Below are positions 59,308-64,000 of a DNA stretch of 64,000 nt, piece by piece; the first letter of the stretch is position 1; each line of letters opens with the position of its first letter. The notes under the pieces were generated by a model that worked only from the letters and a program-made list of their open reading frames with translations, searched no databases and was not told where the DNA came from. This DNA comes from Candidatus Aminicenantota bacterium (GTDB lineage: Bacteria; Acidobacteriota; Aminicenantia; Aminicenantales; Saccharicenantaceae), in the NCBI GenBank assembly GCA_026393975.1, contig JAPKZD010000003.1, positions 81,481 through 145,480 on the forward strand, read 5' to 3'. Made by a program: the position numbers and the translations under genes.

Positions 59308-62013
59308 CTACCGGCCCTTCTTGTCTCCCGTTTGCTCCTTATCGCGTTGGAGCTCGATGAGATCGACGGTCTGCGAGAAGTCGCCGAGGAGGTACTTGGC
59401 GAAATAGTCGGCCCGGATCCAGAACCAGTAGTCGTTCATGTCGCCGTAGCCGTGCCGCTGGCCGGGGAAGAGGAAGACGTCGAAGCGCTTGTTGGCCTTG
59501 ATCAGAGCGTTGGCCAGCCGGATCGTGTTTCCCGGGTGGACGTTGTTGTCCATGTCGCCGGTCGCCAGCAGCAGGTGGCCCTTGAGGTTCCGGGCGATCT
59601 CGGAGTTCTTGTCGATGCTGTACTCGAACTTGACGTTCCCTTCCTTGTCCGTGACTTCCTTGACGCCGTGGTGCTTCTCGCTCCACCAGCGGTTGTAGAT
59701 GTTGTTCTCGTGGTTGCCGGACGAGGACACGCCGACCTTGAAGAAGTCGGGATAGACGAGCAGGGCCGCGGCCGTCATGAACCCGCCGCCTGAGTGGCCG
59801 TAGATGCCGACCCGGTCGGTGTCGACGTAGGGATACTTGATAGCCAATTGCTCGATGGCCCGCTTCTTGTCGGCCAGGCCGTAGTCGCGGAGGTTGCCGT
59901 AACCGTAGTTGTGGTACCACTTCGAGCGCATCGGGTTGCCGCCGCGGTTGCCGACCTCGATGACGACGAAACCGAGTTGGGCCAGGGCGACGTTGCCGTT
60001 GCGGGGCGAGAACGTCTTGGTCACGCTCTCGGTCTGCGGGCCGGGGTAGACGTAGGCGATGACCGGGTACTTCACGGTGGGATCGAAGTCGAAGGGTTTG
60101 TACATGACGCCGTAGAGGTCGGTGACGCCGTCGTCGGCCTTGACCTTGAATGGCTCGGGAAACTTGTAGCCGGCTTCGACCAGGGCGGTCGTGTCGGTCG
60201 TCTCGAGCTTGAGGAGGAGGTTCCCGGCCATGTCGCGGAGTTCCGAGACGGGGGCCGTGTCGACCCGGGAGGATGTGTCGACGAACACCCGAATGTTGTC
60301 GTCGGCGTCGGCACCATGGTTGGCGTCGCCGGGATTGAGGAGCTTGAGGCCGGTGCCGTCGAGGTTGATGCGATAGAGATGGAAATAGTAGGGGTCCTCG
60401 TTCGGCTCGCGGCCGCAGGCGTTGAAGTAGAGGACGCGCGTCTTCTCATCGACACCCTCGATACCCTGGCAGGTGAACTCGCCCGAGGTGACCTGCGACT
60501 TGAGCTTGCCGTCGCTATCGTAGAGGTAATAGTGGCCCCAGCCGTCGCGTTCGGACCACCAGACCATCTCTTTTCCGCCGTTGACGAGCCGCAGGGATTC
60601 GACGTCGACGTAGGTGTTCAGGCGCTCCTCGATCAGGACTTTCACTTCGCCCGTCGCCGTGTCGGCGACGCAGACGTCATACTTGTGGAGGTCCCGGCTC
60701 TGGCGTCCGAAATAGAGCTTGTCGGACGTGTCGCTCAGCCACTGGGAAGGCGGCGGGAAGTCCTTCTCGCGGTCGACGTTGCGGCGCGGCGCGGTCTCGA
60801 CGCTCAGCGTCTGGTCCTTGAAGGCGTCGGCCTTGACCTTGATCTTCGCCTTGCCGGCGATGTCGAAGACGAGGAGTTCGGGCTGGGCCTGGTTTTCCTC
60901 GCCCGGCATGGGGTAGCGGTAGGTTTCGAGGGTTGGCCGGGGATTGGCCAGGACGTTGATGACCCAGAGGTCCCCGACCTTGCGCTCGTCGTCGCGGACG
61001 CACGCGAACTTCTTCGAGTCCTTGGACCAGTCGATGGAGCCGGCCGGGACGCGATAGTCCTTGCGGTCCTTCTCGTCCTTCTGGAACTCCTTCTTGTCCT
61101 CGTCGTTGAGGTCCCGGGCGTAGGAGAAATGCTCCTCGCCGTCGGTCGTCAACTGAACCTCCTTGATGGCCGCGTCGTCGGCCTTCTTCTGGGCCAGCTT
61201 GAAGTTCTCGGCGTCCATCATGAAAAGGTTATAGCTGCGGACAAAGACGACGACCTTCTCGTCCGGGGAGACAGAGGCCCAGCGGGGCCGCTTGGGCGGA
61301 GCTTCGTAGTCGGGGAGGAGGGTGAGCTTGCCGGAAGCGAGCTGGTATTCGAAATAGAGGGTCGTCGTCTTCTTCTCGGGCTCTTTGGCCTTGTCCGCGT
61401 CGGCGTCCTTCTTGTCCAGGTCCTTCTTTTCCAGATCTTTCTTGTCCTGCTCTTTTTTCTCCTCGTCTTTCTTTTCGCCCTGCTTGGCCGCGTCCTCCTT
61501 GGCCTTCTTGGCGTCCTCGCGCTTTTTCTCGATGTCGCCGGCCTTTACGATCTTGTCCCCGACGCGGACATCCGAGTCCTTCTGGACCTCGAGCTCCAAG
61601 CGGAGGGCCGTGTCTTTGTTGATGAATTTCACGGTCTTGAAGGGCAGGTGCTGAGAGTCGTAGGGCGTCAGGACGATCCGGGTCAGCAGAGCCGCCATTT
61701 TAGCGTTGTCGAAGAGCGGGGTCTTCGCGGCGCGCAGGGGGTCGACGATGGTGAACGACCGTCCCTTGCTCGTCTCCCAGCCGTACCAGAACCGGTCGCC
61801 CGTCTCGAGCCAGTGGGCCTGGACGGCGGTGTCGAAGACGAACTTGCCGACCTTGGCCGGCGTGAAACGCGCGGCCAGGTCGTAGTTGGCCTTGTCGGCC
61901 TTCTTCATTTCTTCGCCGGCCGCGATAGGCGGGCTGAATATCGCGAAACACAGCAAAAGAATCAATGCTGCCGCTGATCCGACGGCGTTTCGAACGCGCG
62001 CTCGATGAGACAT
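59308..62013 (-). CDS. S9 prolyl oligopeptidase-family peptidase (DPP-IV type)
   Basis: A 901-residue exported serine peptidase. Signal peptide: residues 8-31. A beta-propeller (about 35-600) precedes the alpha/beta hydrolase domain with catalytic S741 (GHSGG), D822 (DNNVH) and H854 (RHGYGD). Between about residues 155 and 212 the propeller contains a remarkable insertion made almost only of K, E, D and A. Relatives in DPP-IV/S9B usually release dipeptides from proline-containing peptides. ATG 62013 is set by AAGGAGG; the frame is open further upstream only as antisense to the methyltransferase gene. A perfect TATAAT lies at 62042-62047. Confidence 0.93.
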   Translation of the reverse strand: MSHRARVRNAVGSAAALILLLCFAIFSPPIAAGEEMKKADKANYDLAARFTPAKVGKFVFDTAVQAHWLETGDRFWYGWETSKGRSFTIVDPLRAAKTPLFDNAKMAALLTRIVLTPYDSQHLPFKTVKFINKDTALRLELEVQKDSDVRVGDKIVKAGDIEKKREDAKKAKEDAAKQGEKKDEEKKEQDKKDLEKKDLDKKDADADKAKEPEKKTTTLYFEYQLASGKLTLLPDYEAPPKRPRWASVSPDEKVVVFVRSYNLFMMDAENFKLAQKKADDAAIKEVQLTTDGEEHFSYARDLNDEDKKEFQKDEKDRKDYRVPAGSIDWSKDSKKFACVRDDERKVGDLWVINVLANPRPTLETYRYPMPGEENQAQPELLVFDIAGKAKIKVKADAFKDQTLSVETAPRRNVDREKDFPPPSQWLSDTSDKLYFGRQSRDLHKYDVCVADTATGEVKVLIEERLNTYVDVESLRLVNGGKEMVWWSERDGWGHYYLYDSDGKLKSQVTSGEFTCQGIEGVDEKTRVLYFNACGREPNEDPYYFHLYRINLDGTGLKLLNPGDANHGADADDNIRVFVDTSSRVDTAPVSELRDMAGNLLLKLETTDTTALVEAGYKFPEPFKVKADDGVTDLYGVMYKPFDFDPTVKYPVIAYVYPGPQTESVTKTFSPRNGNVALAQLGFVVIEVGNRGGNPMRSKWYHNYGYGNLRDYGLADKKRAIEQLAIKYPYVDTDRVGIYGHSGGGFMTAAALLVYPDFFKVGVSSSGNHENNIYNRWWSEKHHGVKEVTDKEGNVKFEYSIDKNSEIARNLKGHLLLATGDMDNNVHPGNTIRLANALIKANKRFDVFLFPGQRHGYGDMNDYWFWIRADYFAKYLLGDFSQTVDLIELQRDKEQTGDKKGR

Positions 62014-62041
62014 GGATAAGACCTCCTTGGGCAAGGCGCGG

Positions 62042-62047
62042 ATTATA
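62042..62047 (-). promoter_or_regulatory. -10 element of the S9 peptidase gene
   Basis: TATAAT on the minus strand, with no convincing -35 at the right distance. Start near 62035, leaving a short leader with AAGGAGG. Confidence 0.4.
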
Positions 62048-62064
62048 ACAAATCCAGGGGTTTC

Positions 62065-62093
62065 TTGACATCTTCTTGACACTTTTTTTACAA
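62065..62093 (+). promoter_or_regulatory. Possible promoter of the methyltransferase gene
   Basis: Two TTGACA hexamers (62065-62070 and 62076-62081) lie in tandem on the plus strand. The first is 17 bases from a weak -10, TTACAA (62088-62093). The -10 is poor for both. Confidence 0.3.
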
Positions 62094-62154
62094 AAGCGTG
62101 ACAACTCCCTCCGGAATGATTGCTAAATTGGCTTCGGAACGGCGAATACCTATC

Positions 62155-62880
62155 ATGAGAAATCGTAAAGATCCGATCTTCGATATCGAGCGGGCCTATG
62201 CCGATTGCCACCGGATCGTACTTTCTCTGGTCGACGGCGAGCCTTGCGGCCGCGCCCTCGACCTCGGCGCAGGCCAGGGGGCCCTTTCTCAGGCGCTGAA
62301 GGAACGCGGTTTCGAAGTGACAGCGGTGGATGTCAATGCCGAGCAGTTCCGCGCCGCCGGTGTCGAATTCGCGAAGCTCGACCTCAATAAGCTCCTCCCT
62401 TTTCCCGGCCAGAGTTTCAACGTCGTTTTGGCCGTAGAAATCCTGGAACATCTCGAAGCGCCTCGGGCTTTCGTGCGCGAGATTTTCCGGATATTGAAAC
62501 CCGGCGGCCTGGCCGTCCTCACGACGCCCAACATCACCTCGATCCCCAGCCGCATCTTCTTTCTCGCCACGGGCTTTTTCGACCTCTACGTTCCGACGAA
62601 GAAGCGGCTCAAAGACCCATTCAGCTCCGAGGCCGACGGCCATATCAGCCCGCTTCCCGGTTGGCTGGTGCGCTATTTCTTGAAAGACGCCGGATTCGAA
62701 ATTAAAAAAACGCGGTACACGATGGCTTACCTTCCGCTCGTCCCGCGTGCCTTCCTTTGGTTCTTCCGCGGACCGCTTTTGGGCCGCTGCGGAATCAATG
62801 CTGTCAGGAAGCCGGCCCGCCACCTCTTTATCGGATCGCGATGTCCATCTTTACCCACCAGGACGGGCCGGGGGGTTTAG
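62155..62880 (+). CDS. Class I SAM-dependent methyltransferase (type 11)
   Basis: A 241-residue methyltransferase. The SAM site ALDLGAGQGALSQAL is followed by VTAVDVN (acidic end of strand 2) and by VVLAVEILEHLEAPRAFVREIFRILKPGGLAVLTTPN, the type 11 core found in UbiE-like and glycan or lipid methylating enzymes. Substrate unknown. Base composition is lower in GC than the window average. The start is ambiguous: ATG 62155 or ATG 62116 (13 residues longer); neither has a ribosome site. The last 18 or so residues overlap the end of the convergent gene by 53 bases, so the C-terminal tail is probably a recent extension. Confidence 0.82.
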   Translation: MRNRKDPIFDIERAYADCHRIVLSLVDGEPCGRALDLGAGQGALSQALKERGFEVTAVDVNAEQFRAAGVEFAKLDLNKLLPFPGQSFNVVLAVEILEHLEAPRAFVREIFRILKPGGLAVLTTPNITSIPSRIFFLATGFFDLYVPTKKRLKDPFSSEADGHISPLPGWLVRYFLKDAGFEIKKTRYTMAYLPLVPRAFLWFFRGPLLGRCGINAVRKPARHLFIGSRCPSLPTRTGRGV

Positions 62881-63736
62881 GGTGTTTGGCCGAAGCAAAA
62901 AGCGGCTTGAGGCACTGAGCGACTTTAGTCAGAGGGCGGACAAGGACCTCTTCCGGTTTCCCAGAACTGCCGACTCGAACAAGGACTGTGAACGGCCCGA
63001 GGTCTGCATTGGGAAGTCCTCTCGTGCACCTGGGCAGGGCAGACGCTAACCAAGAGCCGGCTGCCTTGCGCGCGAAGGTTACATCATACCGTTCCCCATC
63101 TTTCGATTTCAAATTATCGTCGGCGGTCCTGAGTGCGGCATCGAAATCACTCGACGGCTGGCCGGAAGACCCTGCAGCATCTATGGCTAACAGGGATGAA
63201 ACCACCGTTCTAAAGGCAAGCAGTTCTGATTCGGTCGCGATCTTATCCCGCGTATTCATAGCAACGGAAAACATGTACCAATAGTCTTTCCCGGGGTTGA
63301 GATAAGCCACATATTCATGGAACTTCCCCTCGAGGCAAAATAGCTTCGGATAGCACGGATACAGAGGGTGCGAGGCCTCTAAATCTTGTAATATAATCGC
63401 CGCGAATTGCTTCCGATATCCCTCCATGTCTGCAGCCAGGTCCGCGCCCGTATCCTCATTCTTCTTATTATTGATCCGCACGCGGATGACCCCATAGGCC
63501 GTGGTCATATCGTGCCCTTTTTGATAGAAAATGATGTTCGATTTCAAATTGGAAGCCCTCTCCCAATCGCCTTGCCAACCTGCCGGCTCTTTAACTCCGA
63601 ATCTGAATCTATCTCCATGCAGAATAAGCCAATCCTTGGGTTGCTCTTGACTCGGAAGCCAAGGGCAAATAAGAACAGCTAGCAAGATCAGAGATGATGT
63701 AATTTTCTTGGGGCCCAATATTTTGCCAATAACCAT
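62828..63736 (-). CDS. Exported protein of unknown function
   Basis: A 302-residue protein with a signal peptide (ITSSLILLAVLICPWLPSQ, residues 12-30) and no recognised family. The central part has beta strands and aromatic residues (HGDRFRFGVKEPAGW, KFHEYVAYLNPGKDYWYMFSVAM), the kind of sequence seen in proteins adapting to the periplasm. The final third has a TonB-C-like flavour (LGPFTVLVRVGSSGKPEEVLV), so an energy-transfer or envelope protein is possible. GC is lower than that of its neighbours. ATG 63736 follows GGGGAGG. The 3' end overlaps the convergent methyltransferase by 53 bases. Confidence 0.75.
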   Translation of the reverse strand: MVIGKILGPKKITSSLILLAVLICPWLPSQEQPKDWLILHGDRFRFGVKEPAGWQGDWERASNLKSNIIFYQKGHDMTTAYGVIRVRINNKKNEDTGADLAADMEGYRKQFAAIILQDLEASHPLYPCYPKLFCLEGKFHEYVAYLNPGKDYWYMFSVAMNTRDKIATESELLAFRTVVSSLLAIDAAGSSGQPSSDFDAALRTADDNLKSKDGERYDVTFARKAAGSWLASALPRCTRGLPNADLGPFTVLVRVGSSGKPEEVLVRPLTKVAQCLKPLFASAKHPKPPGPSWWVKMDIAIR

Positions 63737-63785
63737 GACAAAACCTCCCCTTTGGGCCGGGATCAAAATCCGCAGACTACAGCGA

Positions 63786-63815
63786 ATGTTACTCTTTGGT
63801 ATTTAGCAAAGTCAA
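63786..63815 (-). promoter_or_regulatory. Promoter of exported protein gene
   Basis: TTGACT (63810-63815), 18-base spacer, TAACAT (63786-63791) on the minus strand. The start near 63779 gives a 43-base leader with GGGGAGG. Confidence 0.5.
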
Positions 63816-63852
63816 GCAGCCGGAAAGGAATAAAAGCACCGGCTTTTTCCCC

Positions 63853-64000
63853 TCAGAAGAGCGCCAGGGAATATTCCCGGAGCCGGGTCTGGCGGCGGCG
63901 GGCGTCCGGACAGTGCCGCCCGAGCTCGGCCCAGAACGGTCGGCCGTGGCCCCTGACGCGGGTGTGGACGAGCTCGTGGAGGATGACGTAGTCGGCCAGG
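63853..64000 (-). CDS. YgjP/SprT-like metallopeptidase, C-terminal fragment
   Basis: Only the last 49 residues are in the window; the gene continues past 64000. The visible part reads ADYVILHELVHTRVRGHGRPFWAEL in two overlapping motifs: HELVH is a zinc HExxH site, and the GHGRPFW segment with a later H completes the YgjP-like (WLM/DUF45) pattern. Such proteins are cytoplasmic metallopeptidases of unclear role, often neighbours of DNA-repair genes. It ends at TGA 63853 and is upstream of, and on the same strand as, the unknown exported protein. Confidence 0.8.
   Translation of the reverse strand, partial: LADYVILHELVHTRVRGHGRPFWAELGRHCPDARRRQTRLREYSLALF

Noticed and set aside
62116-62154. Longer N-terminus of the methyltransferase
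   Set aside because: ATG 62116 has no ribosome site and the added residues do not match the usual start of the family; it remains an alternative.

Overview
The window reads as a chromosomal segment of a GC-rich (roughly two thirds by eye), Gram-negative, non-phototrophic bacterium from the Acidobacteriota/Candidatus Aminicenantes neighbourhood. The clues are two GWxTD-domain proteins in one operon, a VWFA-like secreted protein, a TonB-type receptor with a carboxypeptidase regulatory domain, a Ser/Thr kinase with a TolB-like extension, and several Tat-exported sugar and redox enzymes. This assignment is inference from gene content; no rRNA or tRNA gene was found.

Layout. 1-5.4 kb: the end of a Ser/Thr kinase, a small zinc-ribbon-like protein, a POT peptide transporter, and a phosphate module (DUF47 regulator plus PiT transporter). 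5.5-13.2 kb: a TonB-dependent receptor with its terminator, then a three-gene TPR/GWxTD operon, divergent from a VWFA-like secreted protein. 14.6-24.8 kb: carbohydrate genes (acyltransferase, Tat-exported TIM-barrel isomerase, Tat-exported fucose-isomerase-like protein, SSS symporter with a small membrane partner, GH29 fucosidase, propeller lipoprotein) with a NYN-LOTUS protein among them. 25-31 kb: an ABC exporter pair, small unknown proteins, an Fe-S aldo/keto reductase and an anchored methyltransferase. 31-37.5 kb: an AddB/AddA-like DNA-repair nuclease-helicase pair. 37.5-45.3 kb: metK behind a SAM-type riboswitch, an M16 peptidase pair with a secreted partner, and lipid/envelope genes (CDP-alcohol phosphatidyltransferase, flippase-like protein, HAD phosphatase). 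45.4-50.7 kb: a mitochondrial-type EF-G followed by an unrecognised RecA-like ATPase, an FkbM methyltransferase and an M64 peptidase. 50.7-55.8 kb: a tight six-gene operon running from a rubredoxin/ferredoxin-thioredoxin-reductase-like protein and a CPHC thioredoxin into pyruvate dehydrogenase E1a-E1b-E2 and ends with mnmA. 56-64 kb: a DUF481 outer-membrane protein, an MFS sugar transporter with ROK kinase, an S9 peptidase, a methyltransferase, an unknown exported protein and the end of a YgjP-like metallopeptidase.

The most unusual signal is a family of small palindromic repeats. One copy (about 16070-16160) sits in frame inside the TIM-barrel gene and appears to add about 30 residues. A longer copy lies 0.8 kb away between genes (16936-17075), and a deleted copy lies near 57.0 kb. 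This resembles the behaviour of Rickettsia palindromic elements. A second hairpin element occurs at 55.88-55.97 kb with a degenerate match at 18.72 kb.

Many promoters can be read by eye with a TTGAC(A/T/C) -35. Three genes (starts at 16841, 24835 and 28562) have the -10 only 6-8 bases before ATG and no Shine-Dalgarno, so they look leaderless. Most other genes have a clear AGGAGG-type site.
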